Both the position numbers and the translations under genes were made by a program. The notes below the pieces were generated by a model. That model was given only the letters and a program-made list of their open reading frames with translations. It did not search any database and had not been told where the DNA came from. Below, piece after piece: positions 1-11,085 of a stretch of DNA of 64,000 nt (within the stretch, counting starts at the first letter, position 1; each line of letters starts with the position of its first letter). Source of the stretch: Niveomyces insectorum RCEF 264 (Eukaryota; Ascomycota; Sordariomycetes; Hypocreales; Cordycipitaceae); NCBI GenBank assembly GCA_001636815.1, contig AZHD01000022.1:164980-228979 (forward strand), written 5' to 3'.

Positions 1-244
1 GTCGTGCGCGTGGCCGCGCAGCAGCGAGTAGCGGAACTCGACCCAGGCGAGGGAGACGAGAAAGGAGACGAAGACGACGGGGGTCATGACGGCCTTTAAA
101 GAGGAAAAAAAGGGCAGAAGTGTCAGAAGAGGAGAAACGAGCGCGTGTAAACCCAACTCTCACAGCACTTACCTTGTACAACGTGGACTGGGCCGGGGGC
201 GTGTGCTTTCTGGAGGCCACAGCGGCCGCAGGAGGCGACGACAT
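1..244 (-). CDS. Small membrane protein, 3' end beyond window
   Basis: Two exons on the minus strand. Exon 1 (244-173) encodes 24 residues from ATG at 244. A 79-nt GT-AG intron (172-94) follows, and exon 2 runs off the window at base 1 in an open frame. The visible 55 residues start with a short Ser/Pro/Ala-rich stretch and a basic RKH motif. A hydrophobic segment (about residues 26-42, TPVVFVSFLVSLAW) follows and looks like a membrane span, ending in a charged HAHD. The intron is phase 0 with canonical GTAAGT and a pyrimidine-rich 3' end, which supports a real gene. I do not recognise the family. It could be a small single-pass membrane protein of the secretory pathway or mitochondrion, but nothing visible decides this. 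Confidence 0.55.
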   Translation of the reverse strand, partial: MSSPPAAAVASRKHTPPAQSTLYKVSAVRVGFTRARFSSSDTSALFFLFKGRHDPRRLRLLSRLPRLGRVPLLAAARPRAR

Positions 245-696
245 GATGGCGGATGCAGCATAGAAGGTGTTTCTGGTGTTTTAAGAACAAGAGCAAACGA
301 AGAAAAGCTCCAATGAAAGAAGAGATACAGAAAGGAGAGAAGTACAATTGGGGACGCGGTCGGGTTGAAGAAACAAAGAAAGGCATGCCAGTTGGACGAA
401 ACACGTGCCACACAAAGGCTTCAGCGAGCTCACCGCGTATGCCGGCAGTGGTGTGTGGTGGTGGCGGAAGCCATTACGGAGTAATTGCGGATTTAACGGT
501 CCACAGTACAGGGGAGCGGGACAGCGGTTCAGCACCCAAAAACGGCGTGGGGTAATTATCCATTAGTACTAGGTACTGTATAACGGAGCCCCGCGGTGAC
601 ATCACTACGAAGCCGGACGGCCAAACATATGCACAGACAAAGCCAATCTTTATTCAATCTCTTTGTCTCTTTTTTATATGAAGCTGCACACCACGC
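245..696. other. Intergenic, no gene seen
   Basis: This is the 5' flank of the small membrane protein gene and the 3' flank of the RidA gene. I see no long ORF with coding character, no RNA gene and no repeat. Confidence 0.5.
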
Positions 697-1330
697 TTAC
701 GGCAGCGCAATGCACTCAATCTCGACGTCCACGTTCTTGGGCAGCGTCTTGACGGCCACGCAGCTGCGCGCCGGCTTCTGGACAAACCACTTGGCGTACT
801 CCTCGTTCATGCTCTAGTTCATGGTCAGTCAAACCGCCATTGAAAGGGTTCGCGAGAAGTGATTGAGAAAGAAGGAAGTAAAAATCAAAGAAGAAGCAAA
901 AGAAAAGAAAACCCCACCGCAAAGTCGCCCATGTCGGCCAGGAAGATGTTGACCTTGACCACCTTGGCCAGCGACGAGCCGGCCTCGGTCAGCACGGCCT
1001 CGAGGTTCTTGATGCACTGCGCCGTTTTCTCCTGGATGGTGCCCTCGAGGAGCTTGCCGGTCTTGTCGGCGGGGATCTGGCCGGAGCAAAAGATGGCAAA
1101 GGGCGTCTTGATGGCTTGCGACTGGAGGTGGGCACGTCAGAAAGATGGGCAAGAGAGAAGAAAGGAAGCATGCGGGGCGTGCGAAAAACCTACGTAAGGG
1201 CCGGCGGCTGGCCAGAGGAAAGTAGGTGTTAGAAAACGGGCCATCGATCAGATAGGACACACAAAAAACAAAACAACAAAGGACACGCACGGAAAGCCGC
1301 GTTCTCGGTGAAGACAGGCGTCGCAGACAT
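697..1330 (-). CDS. RidA/YjgF-YER057c-UK114 family reactive imine deaminase
   Basis: This protein is expected to hydrolyse reactive enamine/imine intermediates such as 2-aminoacrylate made by PLP enzymes, protecting those enzymes. There are four exons: 1330-1291, 1207-1194, 1121-918 and 813-697. All phases close and give a 124-residue product, the normal family length. Signature pieces are PAGPYSQAIK near residue 14, FCSGQIPAD (about 31-39), AEAGSSLAKVVKVNIFLADM-like sequence (about 66-86, here EAGSSLAKVV) and the C-terminal KPARSCVAVKTLPKNVDVEIE. In this family the Arg of the PARS motif binds the substrate carboxylate, and it is present. Exon 2 is a 14-nt microexon, fixed by the conserved GPYSQ sequence across the splice. 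No mitochondrial leader is visible, so the product may be the cytosolic/nuclear Hmf1-like form. The first intron uses donor GTGCGT. Confidence 0.9.
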
Positions 1331-2378
1331 TTTGGTGGAATTGCGCGGCGAGCAGGTGGTAAACGGGCACGATAAAACGAGGGGACGGCGAGGCGGGCGA
1401 GAGACGATGGGCAGAAGGCGTGGAATGCGTTGTCTGAGCATGAACGTGGTCGATGGAGAAAACGGGAGAAAAGAAGAAGAAAAGGAAGGCGAGAAAAAAA
1501 GAGGCACAAAAATCTCACGAGAAAATCGGCTTAAAATGGTAACTGGTTTGGCGGGGCATTGAGAAGATTACGGAATCATGTACTGGTCGGGCGTCCGTTG
1601 ATCGGCCTAGGGGAGCTTGACGTCCCTGGGACCCTCCTTATCGTTATCGCCCCAAAGCTCGGACCAGCTGTGTCGACTCGACGCCCGTGTCTAAAGCCAG
1701 GTGTCTTTTTCCAGGGAAGGGGGTTCGCAGACTTAGTGCCAGCCACACCACCACCCGGTTTTGCGTGTTGAGCTCTGAGAGCTGTATGTATTTGCGTAGG
1801 CACGGAGAGCCAGCTGTATTTGCATCTTCCGCCAGGCAAGAGCAACCGTGACGGGCGTCGTGCTTTCCCGCGTTCATGTCAATTAGCTAGCAGCGCTCGT
1901 TTGCTCCTGCTCTTTTTAGCCAGACTTCTTAGCCAGGCTTCTCTAGTACAGCGTTGTGCGCTTCGTACAACTCCTACGCTCGAAACCCGTGACACCGTAA
2001 ACGCCATCGCATGCCACCGCTGCCCCTATCTCTCAGCCCTGTGACTTGCACTACAACACGTTAACTCTGTGGTTGCAACGCGCCAAACAAAACACGTAGC
2101 AGCGCGCCGGCCAACTGAACACATATGATTTTTGTGCGGCTGGCCCGTCCGTCTCCACTCTACCTCTCCCTGCTACCTTTCCCTCCTTGGCCTCCAATAT
2201 TCTTCTCCTTTTCTTTCCTCATTTTGCTTCCATCACGGCATTTTTGCCCTTTTTCAACATCTTTTTCTTCTTCTTTCTTTCACACAGTTTTTTTTTTTTT
2301 CTGGTTTTTCTTATTTTCTTTTTCTTTCATTTCTTTCATTTGTTTCATTTCTGCGTTCATTTTTCCATCACACCCCCA
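1331..2378. other. Divergent promoter region with pyrimidine-rich leader
   Basis: This is a divergent intergenic region between the RidA gene (minus) and pmt1 (plus). Positions about 2150-2370 are almost pure C/T tracts immediately before the pmt1 ATG, the kind of leader repeated at several genes in this window. No RNA gene or conserved ORF was seen in the rest. Confidence 0.5.
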
Positions 2379-4919
2379 ATGGCCGCCTCGCCAACGCCGC
2401 AGGGCTCTCTGCGCCAGCGGAACGTGCCCGCGGCCGCCGCCACCGGCAGCAGCAGCAGCAGCAAAAGAAAAGACGGCGCCGCGTCCGATTCGGACCTCGA
2501 CTCGATCCTCAAGAGCAAGGGCAAGAATGCCGGCTCCAAGAAGACGGCCGGCACCGGCCCCGAGTACAAGATCGCCCTCGTCGTCATCACGGCGCTGGCC
2601 TTCCTGACGCGTTTCTGGGGCATCAACCACCCGGACGAAGTGGTTTTTGACGAAGTGCATTTTGGAAAGGTGCGTTGGTTTTGTCGTGTTCTCTCGTCTT
2701 TTCTTTCTTTCCTTCCTGCTTACCGTTTAGTTTGCATCGTACTACATCGAACGGACCTACTTCTTCGACGTCCACCCCCCCTTTGGCAAGCTTCTCTTCG
2801 CCTTGGTCGGCTGGCTCGTCGGCTACGACGGCCACTTCCACTTCGACAACATCGGCGACTCCTACATCGCCAACAAGGTCCCCTACCTCGCCTTCCGCGC
2901 CCTGCCCGCGCTTCTCGGCTCACTGACCGTCACCGTCGTCTACCTGATCATGTGGGAGTCCGGCTACAGCCTGCCCGCCTGTGTGCTCGCCGCCGGCCTC
3001 GTCCTGCTCGACAACGCCCACATCGGCCAGACCCGCCTCATCCTGCTCGACGCCACCCTCGTCTTCGCCATGGCCTGCAGCATCCTCTGCTACATCCGCT
3101 TCTACAAGCTGCGCCACGAGCCCTTCTCGCGCAAGTGGTGGAAGTGGCTCATCCTGACCGGCTTCGCCCTGTCCTGCGACATCTCCACCAAGTACGTCGG
3201 CCTCTTCGCCTTCGTCTCCGTCGGCTCCGCCGTCTGCATCGACCTCTGGGACCTGCTCGACATCAAGCGCCCCGGCGGCGCCCTGACGCTGCCCGCCTTC
3301 GGCCGCCACTTCCTCGCCCGCGCCGTGGGCCTCATCATCGTGCCCTTCCTGTTCTACCTGTTCTGGTTCCAGGTCCACTTCTCCGTCCTCACCCGCTCCG
3401 GCCCCGGCGACGACTTCATGTCCCCCGAGTTCCAGGAGACCCTCTCCGACAACGCCATGCTGGCCAACGCCGTCACCATCAACTACTACGACTCGCTCAC
3501 CCTCATGCACAAGGAGACCAAGGCCTACCTCCACAGCCACCCCGACCGCTACCCGCTGCGCTACGACGACGGCCGCGTCTCCAGCCAGGGCCAGCAGGTC
3601 ACCGGCTACCCCTACAACGACACCAACAACCACTGGCAGATCCTGCCCGCCGACTACAGCAACGCCAACCACGACGACGGCGACCAGTCCCTCGGCCGCC
3701 CCGTCCGCAACCACGACCTCGTGCGTCTGCGCCACCTCGTCACCGACACCGTCCTCTTGTCGCACGACGTCGCCTCGCCCTTCTTCCCCACCAACCAGGA
3801 GTTCACCACCGTGGCGCTCGCCGACGGCCTCGCCGGCGGCGACCGCGCCGCCGACACGCTGTTCGAGGTCCGCATCGAGAACGGCAAGCCCAACCAGGAG
3901 TTCAAGAGCGTGTCCAGCCACTTCAAGTTCATCCACAACCCCAGCAAGGTCGCCATGTGGACCCACACCACGCCGCTCCCCGACTGGGGCCACAAGCAGC
4001 AGGAGATCAACGGCAACAAGCAGCTCACCCCGAGCTCCAACATCTGGCTCGTCGAGGACATTGTCTCCCTGCCCGCCGACCACCCGCGCCGCGAGAAGCC
4101 CGAGCGCGCCGTCAAGACCCTGCCGTTCCTGCGCAAGTGGTTCGAGCTGCAGCGCTCCATGTTCTGGCACAACAACCAGTTGACCAGCAGCCACCCTTAC
4201 GCGTCGCAACCCTACCAGTGGCCCTTTTTGTTGCGTGGCGTCAGCTTCTGGACCCAGAACGACACCCGCCAGCAGATTTACTTCCTCGGCAACCCCGTCG
4301 GCTGGTGGATTGCCAGCAGTCTGCTCGCCGTCTTTGCCGGCATTCTCGCAGCTGATCAGTTTTCCCTGCGCCGTGGCATGGACGCTCTTGATCACCGTAC
4401 GTTTGTTTTTTTTTGTTTTTTTTTGTTTTTTTGCCTCTTCTCTCTTATTCTCATTTACGGTCCTCACAAGCTAATGTCTTAGGTGCCCGGTCTCGTCTCT
4501 ACAACTCGACCGGTTTCTTCTTCCTCGTCTGGGCTACGCACTACTTCCCCTTTTACGTCATGGGCCGCCAGCTGTTCCTGCACCACTACCTCCCGGCTCA
4601 CCTGGCCTCCACCTTGGTCGCCGGTGCACTGATCGAGTTTATCTTCACAAACGACTCGGCCGAGCTAGAGCAGCCCAGCTACCACCAGGTCAAGTCCGGG
4701 AAAAAGGCCGCCCCGGGCCCCAAGCGGCACATCTCCGCCCGTGAGCGCTTTGCCGGCCAGAGCCTCCTCGGCGCTTGGATTGCGTGCATCGTCATTCTGT
4801 CCGTCGTCGCCGCCAGCTGGTACTTCTTCTTGCCGCTGACCTACGGCTACCCGGGCTTGTCCATCGAGCAGGTCCTGCGGCGGAAGTGGCTTGGATACGA
4901 CCTGCACTTTGCCAAATAG
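2379..4919 (+). CDS. pmt1: Dolichyl-phosphate-mannose-protein mannosyltransferase, PMT1 subfamily
   Basis: ER-membrane GT39 enzyme that transfers mannose from dolichyl-phosphate-mannose to Ser/Thr of secretory proteins, normally as a Pmt1-Pmt2 heterodimer. Exons are 2379-2669, 2731-4396 and 4483-4919 (introns 61 and 86 nt, the second with a GCTAATG branch site), giving 797 residues. The conserved first luminal loop FDEVHFGKFASYY starts near residue 90 and carries the essential acidic DE pair. RLILLDA follows near residue 170. MIR repeats lie at about residues 340-540 (LHSHPDRYPLRY, VRLRHLVTDTVLLSHDVA, WTHTTPLPDWG). The C-terminal membrane block contains HYFPFYVMGRQLFLHHYLPAH. The wording of the loop, the MIR repeats and the C-terminus is that of PMT1 rather than PMT2 or PMT4. 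The ATG at 2379 is chosen because the open frame upstream is only pyrimidine-rich leader. The N-terminus is a short Ser/Lys-rich cytosolic tail with a run of five Ser. Confidence 0.95.
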
Positions 4920-5551
4920 GCCCAAATTCTTCTTCCGCACACACCCCTATGATTAAATTGTACGAGTACGAAAAGAATATGGGGAGTGCGTCGAGTGTCT
5001 CTCACCACTTCCAAATCGTTGCTTTGAATTCTTTCCATTTGTCTACGCGGTCGAAAATAAGGAGCAAGGAGCTTTCGGGGTGGATACACACACGTACAGT
5101 TTTCTGAATTCTCGTGTTCATTTTCGGGTCCTTTGGTTAGCATGCATACGTCGCTCTATCCTGCCTTTCCCGGTTTTCACAAGAGAGGAAGAGAAAAAAA
5201 AAGAAGAGAGGGAAAAAAAAAGAGAAAGCGACGAAAAGGGCTTTTTTTGCTTCTGGTGTATTTGCGCCTCTCGCCTACCTTGAAGCATTTCATTATTGTT
5301 TTCTTACCGGTTATTTCTTATGTATCTGTACAGATAAATAGTTGGGGAAAAGGGGGGAGGGAAAGGGGGAAAAATAAAATATAAAAGAACAGGGCCGGCA
5401 TGCAAAAGAAAAAAGCAAAGAATTCTTAACCTACTCCCGAGATCGCAATCTCGCCTCTTACCTGTGCACTGCAAACTTACCTTCATGTCCAAAACCCAGA
5501 AAAAAAAGCAACGGGGTGGCGACACAAACGGTAGAATCTACGCCGACTTCT
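4920..5551. other. Intergenic between convergent genes
   Basis: This is the 3' flank shared by pmt1 and the minus-strand gene that ends at 5552. It contains purine-rich A/G tracts (about 5180-5240 and 5340-5390). No gene was seen. Confidence 0.5.
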
Positions 5552-7231
5552 TTACCCGTCGTCGTCTTCCGACGCCGGCGAGCACTGCGCCAGCTGGCTG
5601 GGGCCATGGCCCGCCCACGCCTGCTGTCGCGCCTGCAACGGCCGCGGCCGCGGTCGGGAGAGCTTCCGCAGCAGCTTTTTCTGCGTCACCTGCCGCGGGA
5701 ACAGCCTCTCCGAGCTCTCCAGCCACGTCTTCACCAGTGCGCGCTCCGCCGCCGTGAACACGGTGGGGGCAGCGGCGCTAGCACCGCTACCGCCCACACG
5801 ACCGTCGCGCCGCACGCCAGAACGAAGGAGGCCGGGGCGGGGACGGGGAAAGTCCATCGCCTGCAACAGGCCCCGCCACGACAGCAAGTTGCACCGGTAG
5901 ACCAGGGGGTGGTCTCTCGGCGCAGCCCGGGCAGCCCGGGCAGCTTGTGCAGCCTGTGGAGCTCGTGGAGCTCGTGGAGCTCGTGCAGCCCGTGCCGCGG
6001 CCCCCACCGCGCTTACCGGCGGGCCCACCTTGCGAAGGCGCGGATGCTGCAGCACGTACAGCAGCGTCTGCGCGGCCGACCAGCGGCCGTGGTCCACGGG
6101 CAGGCCCAGCCGGACGCGCAACTCGCGCAGGACCGCCAGCCCACCTTGGGAGTTGTAGGGGACGGGGCGGAGGGGCGACAGTCGGCAGTTGGGGCGGGGC
6201 GGCGTCTTTAGCTGGGGGTCCCGGTTGGGGTTCCGGATGGGGTCGCGTATGGGGTCTCGAATGGGCCGGCGGAACAAAACACGCTCTGACGCCGGCCTCG
6301 ATAGCATCCCAGAAGGCACGGGCCGCTCGGGCAGGCGGCCCGACGCAGACAGCGGGCGCGTCGACGGCCGTGCCTCGAGTGTGGCAAGTGCGACGACACC
6401 AGGGAGCGTGGGTGCGGCTGCCAGCATCGCCTCGTCTGGGCCCGAAAAAGACGAATTCAAGGGTTCCACGATGGCAGCGTCATCGCAACTAGTCACGTCC
6501 GTCCTTGTGTTAGCGGGTACTACGCCGTCAGCCTGCGGATCCAATGGATCAAACTGACGCCCGTCACGCCCGCCAGCAGGCTCCTCGTGGAATGACGGCG
6601 ACAACGGCGACAACGGCGGCGACAACGGCGGCGACAACGGCGGCGACAACGACCCTGATGGCGACATACTTTGGTGCCAATCGATGAGTGGCCAGCGCTC
6701 GTCGAGCGGCAGCGGTGGCGGCAGCGCCCTTACCGTGGCGTAGCACACCGGTGGCGGCGGCGGCGGCGGCGGCAGCGCCGGCAGGGCCGGCAGCGGTTGC
6801 CAGGGCCGGCCATCGGGATGGGCGGGCGCCGGCACCCGGCCGTCCGCGTCCCATGGAAGCACACGCCGCGGGGCCGTGGCCGCGTCCGGGCGCACCCTGC
6901 TGGGCTCGCGGTCTTGGCCCGGGTACCGATCGGCCCAAAACACGCCCCCCTGCTCGGACAGGGAAGAGTAGCCTTGCACGCGCCGGAGACGGAGCGGGCG
7001 CGGCTCGGCCGGGCCCGTGATGCCGGACAAGACAAGCTGAGGGAAGGGGCTGTGTACGCTGAAATGGTGGTCCGGCGAGACGGGGGGCGAGGACAGGGGT
7101 GTGTAGGTGGCCACCGGTCTGTCCTTGGCGTCGCCGCCGTGTGCCGTGTGAGGCCGGCGCCGCTCGGCCTGTGCCTTGAATTTTGTGGAGATTATAGTGC
7201 GGAGATGGCGAAGGAACGAAGGCAGACGCAT
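5552..7231 (-). CDS. Low-complexity hypothetical protein
   Basis: Single open frame of 559 residues from ATG at 7231. It is Pro/Arg/Ala-rich with several internal tandem repeats: an (S)PPL run near residues 194-212 from a 12-bp DNA repeat, an IRDPIRDPIR run, and an APRAPRAPQAAQAARAARAA stretch. The most protein-like part is near the C-terminus (about residues 490-530), with TAAERALVKTWLESSERLF followed by a basic KKLLRKLSR helix. Possible in-frame introns are a GTAAGC donor near 6018 and a GTAAGG donor near 6734, so the true protein may be shorter. The opposite strand also has long open frames here because of GC content, so coding is only moderately supported. I do not recognise the family and assign no function. 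Confidence 0.5.
   Translation of the reverse strand: MRLPSFLRHLRTIISTKFKAQAERRRPHTAHGGDAKDRPVATYTPLSSPPVSPDHHFSVHSPFPQLVLSGITGPAEPRPLRLRRVQGYSSLSEQGGVFWADRYPGQDREPSRVRPDAATAPRRVLPWDADGRVPAPAHPDGRPWQPLPALPALPPPPPPPPVCYATVRALPPPLPLDERWPLIDWHQSMSPSGSLSPPLSPPLSPPLSPLSPSFHEEPAGGRDGRQFDPLDPQADGVVPANTRTDVTSCDDAAIVEPLNSSFSGPDEAMLAAAPTLPGVVALATLEARPSTRPLSASGRLPERPVPSGMLSRPASERVLFRRPIRDPIRDPIRNPNRDPQLKTPPRPNCRLSPLRPVPYNSQGGLAVLRELRVRLGLPVDHGRWSAAQTLLYVLQHPRLRKVGPPVSAVGAAARAARAPRAPRAPQAAQAARAARAAPRDHPLVYRCNLLSWRGLLQAMDFPRPRPGLLRSGVRRDGRVGGSGASAAAPTVFTAAERALVKTWLESSERLFPRQVTQKKLLRKLSRPRPRPLQARQQAWAGHGPSQLAQCSPASEDDDG
6597..6650. repeat. 12-bp coding minisatellite
   Basis: About four copies of a GGCGGCGACAAC unit (the first one shortened by 3 bp). 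Read on the minus strand they encode the SPPL repeats of the overlapping hypothetical protein. Copy number is likely to vary between strains. Confidence 0.8.
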
Positions 7232-8224
7232 GTTGCGTGGTGTTTGACGTTGGTGACGGTGAAGGGGTCGTGATTATTGGGTCGTGTTAGGGCGTAGGGG
7301 GGTGTTGTTGAGAAGGCGTAGGAAACTCATGTGTGCCGAGCAGACGAGATTGCTTCTTTTAAACGTACGAGATTCAGCGTGAATGGTAGCGAGGGGAATC
7401 GGTGTGACTTATTGGCGAAAATCTCTGGTTTAGAGTTTTGATAGCAATTTTCTTTCTTTTCCTTCCCAGATTGGGCACTGTTGGCCTATATATTGGAAGA
7501 AGGATTTTGAAAGAAACAAATCAGGAAGATCCGAGGATGACAAGAACAGCTGCCCCCGGTATGACGCTACTTTTTGAGAATAGGGAGTGAGATGGCTCTT
7601 GGGGATGCGTTTATAAAAGATCCAGGAGAAGAAGAAAAAGGGGGGTCAACAAAGAATTCAAACTGCACACAGAGCCGTCCAAGAAAAAAACAAAAACAAA
7701 GAAAACACAACAAAAGACAACCTCTTCTCGTCAAGACAATAAAAATAAACAAGTAAATAAAAACAAAGACGAGGCGGACAATGATTTTGTTCATTCACGT
7801 CTTGGTTACCGGGGGAAAATACGTCAAAGAAAACAAAGCATAGGGACAAACAAGGCCTTCTTTTTCAAACAAGAACAAGAAAAATGCCTTTTTTATTTCT
7901 CATTTTTTCTTTTTTCTTGTTATACTCTTTTGAATATGATGACCTTTGTACTTGTTGTCAACACATCCTTCAAAAATTACCAACTCTTGTTCACCTCTGT
8001 TCACGATCACGAAAAGGGGCCACGCACGAAAGGTATATAAACCGCCGTCGTCTCTTCCCCAGTTGCAACATCTTTTTTCTTTTCTCTCCATCCGCCTCGA
8101 CAACCAGAGAACACCCACAAAGCCTCTGGCCAACCCGCATTTCATGTGCAACATCGTTCTTTCCACACGCTTGTTTTGTTTGCATGGTAAACAACAACAA
8201 CAGTAGACGTTTCTACTCCGCAAC
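7232..8224. other. Divergent promoter region
   Basis: Intergenic region between the low-complexity gene (minus) and the polyQ gene (plus). It holds A-rich and T-rich tracts and a TATA-like element close to the plus-strand gene. No further gene was seen. Confidence 0.5.
8034..8041 (+). promoter_or_regulatory. TATA-like element of the polyQ gene
   Basis: TATATAAA lies 184 bp upstream of the ATG at 8225, in an otherwise mixed-composition stretch. It is followed by a CT-rich segment and an ACAACAACAACAG-like leader just before the start. The position suits a fungal core promoter. This is inference from motif and position only. Confidence 0.45.
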
Positions 8225-9079
8225 ATGTCGTCCAATTCTACTAACGGCGGCAGTGGCAGCCGCGACAACCGCAACAACAACAACAACCGCCGGGCCGCCG
8301 TCCCACAGGAGCGTCTGAACCAGCCGCTGCCCCCTGTGCCACAGGGCCAGGAAGACGCGGACATCGTCCCCGATATGCCCGACGGCCTGCTGGCCGCCAT
8401 TCCCCAGCGCCGGAACGCCATCCGTCGGCGCACTGCCCCGGGCAGCAACTGGCAGCCGCCCACGCTCCGCCGGCGGAACGCCATGTCGCCCCTCCGGAAT
8501 GTTAACGTCAATGGCGTTCTCAACGGCGCTGACGCTGGGTCCGGGTCCACGTCGGGGTCTACGTCCGCGGCGCCGCGTGCGCCCGCGCCCTCGCCTGCGT
8601 CTGCAGCTACGTCCGCATCCGACTCCGACCGGTCCGTTGTTCCCCAGCGTGCGCCCTCGACGGCGTACGTGCAGGGCGACCTCGTCGCCCAGGCCTACAG
8701 CGTCCTCCCCGCCGAAGACTTTGCTGATATGTTTCCTCAGGGGAACCAGCAGCAACAGCAACAGCAGCAGCAGCAGCAGCAACAGCAACTGCAGCAGCAA
8801 CAGCAACTGCAGCAGCAACGGCAACAGCAGCAGCAGCAGTCGTCGTCGTCGTCGTCGTCGTCGCAGCAGCGGCGGCCTCGGACTGTCCGGTTCGCGGTGC
8901 AAACGCAGGTCATCACCCCCTTGACCAACGGCACGGGCCATCACCAGCCGTCGTCCCAGCAGGGCCCGCAGCCGGAGGTGTCGCCGATGTCGTCGGGCAC
9001 GGTGCCTTCGGACGGCTCGGTCTCGCCGATGTCGATCGACGACACTGACTGGGCTCACGGCCAGAACGGCCATCTCTAA
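8225..9079 (+). CDS. PolyQ/Asn-rich hypothetical protein
   Basis: Single-exon ORF of 284 residues from ATG at 8225. The N-terminus is Ser/Asn/Gly-rich with runs of Asn. The middle has two Arg-rich copies of an RRNA motif (about residues 59-92) and a Ser/Ala/Pro-rich linker. A glutamine tract (about residues 176-209, encoded mainly by CAG/CAA) is followed by eight Ser and a short RRPRTVRFAVQ segment. The C-terminus is acidic (MSIDDTDWAH). GC-rich third positions, a TATA element and a leader support expression. The composition is that of a disordered, possibly nuclear or condensate-forming protein. No domain is recognised and no function is claimed. Confidence 0.6.
   Translation: MSSNSTNGGSGSRDNRNNNNNRRAAVPQERLNQPLPPVPQGQEDADIVPDMPDGLLAAIPQRRNAIRRRTAPGSNWQPPTLRRRNAMSPLRNVNVNGVLNGADAGSGSTSGSTSAAPRAPAPSPASAATSASDSDRSVVPQRAPSTAYVQGDLVAQAYSVLPAEDFADMFPQGNQQQQQQQQQQQQQQLQQQQQLQQQRQQQQQQSSSSSSSSQQRRPRTVRFAVQTQVITPLTNGTGHHQPSSQQGPQPEVSPMSSGTVPSDGSVSPMSIDDTDWAHGQNGHL
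8746..8862 (+). repeat. CAG/CAA trinucleotide repeat followed by TCG repeat
   Basis: A mixed CAG/CAA array encodes about 34 residues of near-continuous Gln, interrupted by Leu and one Arg. It runs directly into eight TCG/TCA-type Ser codons. It lies inside the polyQ ORF and is a likely site of length polymorphism. Confidence 0.85.
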
Positions 9080-9914
9080 AGGGGTTTTTTTTTCCTTTTT
9101 TTTTCTACTTACAATCTCGAACCACTTCACGGCGGCTGAGAGGTAACGTTCTGTCGTCCCAAACGTTGTGGTAATCTGCTAACAAACCAGCCAGACGTAA
9201 ACCAATCAGGTACGGGTTTGTTTTTGCTTTTGCTTCTGTTTTTTTCTTTGGAACTCACTCAAAAATGTCTGGATAGATCTTACGTTTTTTTCTATTTTAG
9301 GCAGACTCGGAACCGGATCGTCGTAGCAACACGTGTAAAAACCACAACGGCAAAGACAACACAATCTTCGCCAAAATCCAAGTCGGATTCGCGAACGGTA
9401 AGTATGTTTGATTTTTTGTTTCTTTTTTTGGTCTTTTTTGCCTTGTCATGGTATGCACGTTATTTCCAAAAATCACAAAAATACAAAAAAAAGATGAAAA
9501 AATAGAAAAACACAAAAAAAAATTAAAAATAAAAAATAAAAAACTTTATAAAGAAAGAAACCTCCCCTATAATGAACGTGAAAATTGTAAAATGATTCTG
9601 ATATTTTTTTTGTCGAGCCAATGGTAAAAGAGCAGTTAAAAGACATGCTGCCATTTCAGGAACCACCAGCTCGTGTTAGTTTTTTTGTGAACCCGTGTTC
9701 CTGAATACAAAATCTGGTGATCTATTTTTGACGTTTTGTCGTTATGAAGTAGTTTGTTCTATTTCTGCCTTTCTTTATCCAGCCTTAACATTCCTCGCCG
9801 CAAACACACAGCATAGCGAAATAACGTGGCTAAAAATACGACAATTGTACAGTTCTTTTTGTGTTCTATTTATTTATATCTTTTTCTGCTTAACATTCAA
9901 ATCGCCTAGCTTGA

Positions 9915-10247
9915 TCCGTTCGTTACCGAAGCATAAAGTGCTATGAATTGGCACAGCTAGGAACAACGTGGACTGGCCAAAGCATTGAGGACCGTGAAAA
10001 GATGCATTGGAAACTCGGCAAACCGGAAACGTACGAAGCGCAGAACAAAAATATAGAAGCATGCAAGAGCATGTTCGGCTCAATCAACAAATGCCGCAAT
10101 AAGCAGCATACCTTGCTGGAGGAATCAAAGAACATCGTCGATGCCATGGCAAAGCGGACGACAGACGGGAAACTACTATATGGAAGCCTGCGAGAAGACA
10201 AATGCTGGCCGAAAAAAACCTGGAGGCAAAGAGGGAGCCTGAGCTAA
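9915..10247 (+). pseudogene. Possible relic ORF, Lys/Glu-rich
   Basis: An open frame of about 110 codons without an ATG near its 5' end. It encodes a charged, helix-prone stretch (DREKMHWKLGKPETYEAQNK near its start) unlike the surrounding noise. The stop before it is at 9912. With no start, no flanking splice acceptor and no recognised family, it may be the remains of a coding exon. It could equally be chance. Confidence 0.2.
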
Positions 10248-11053
10248 AATAAGGTGTGGTCTACTTGATAAGCACTCCGTAATACGAAAATGGTGAACCT
10301 ATTTTCTAAGATAGTGGAGATTTATTTTATATATTCCCGGCCAGGGGAGAAAATCCTACGGGTCCCATTTCGTCAAACTCGTGCTTCCCTCCTCTCCTAA
10401 AGAACGCCAAAACGCCAAGAATCCAGGCACCATCGTTTCTTGCTGGTCGACGAGGAGAAATTCCAAAACGACATGCGCCGCTCCTTCGTGGGTTTTCCCA
10501 ACACGGCGCAGGCTGCCGGATTCACTCGGCTCTGATTCGACGTAACATTTTGCGTTCACACCAAAAGCGACCCACCCTGCAGAAGCGCTGCATAAGGGGG
10601 GGGCATACCTACCGTATGTACGACGTAAGGCGGTTCCTATACGCGGATTTGCTGGCCAGAGAACGAGGCAATGATACTGACAGGGCTGATGGTCTTTTTG
10701 CATCTTGCGCATCGAAGACATGCAGGACGGATGGATGGGCGAGCCATCCATCCCACAGGCATTGCTTTCCAGACATGTGGCTTTCTTGCTGTCGTTTCAC
10801 TCGTTTTGCTTTCTGATTGGCCTTCCTATCGGCTTGGGTAGCAGTTTGTTTTTCTTGGAACGTCTTCGTCCTTACGAGTCTCTCACGACAACGGGCTTGG
10901 AGAACCAGCTGCGAGAATGCCTGTTGCCTGCCGTGTACCAGTTACGAACTAAAGACTACAACATGTGTTTTCGGTGTGTCCTGTAAGAAAGGCACGAAAA
11001 GGAGGTCAACACCGAACGCCATGCGAGGCGTCTGCCGTAGTGAAAGCATTTCG

Positions 11054-11085
11054 GTGTGTGTGTGTGTGTGTGCGTGTGCGTGTGA
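11054..11085. repeat. GT dinucleotide microsatellite
   Basis: An alternating GT tract of about 32 nt, interrupted twice by GC. It is followed by GA-rich sequence. It lies in an intergenic region with no linked gene. Confidence 0.85.

Noticed and set aside
2920..4467. 515-codon open frame antisense to pmt1
   Set aside because: It is a GC-skew shadow of the pmt1 coding strand: Val/Gly/Glu-rich, with no domain, no introns and no start context.
10356..10751. 131-codon minus-strand ORF with an ATG
   Set aside because: No domain, no third-position bias, and its start lies inside a DNA hairpin. It is probably chance.
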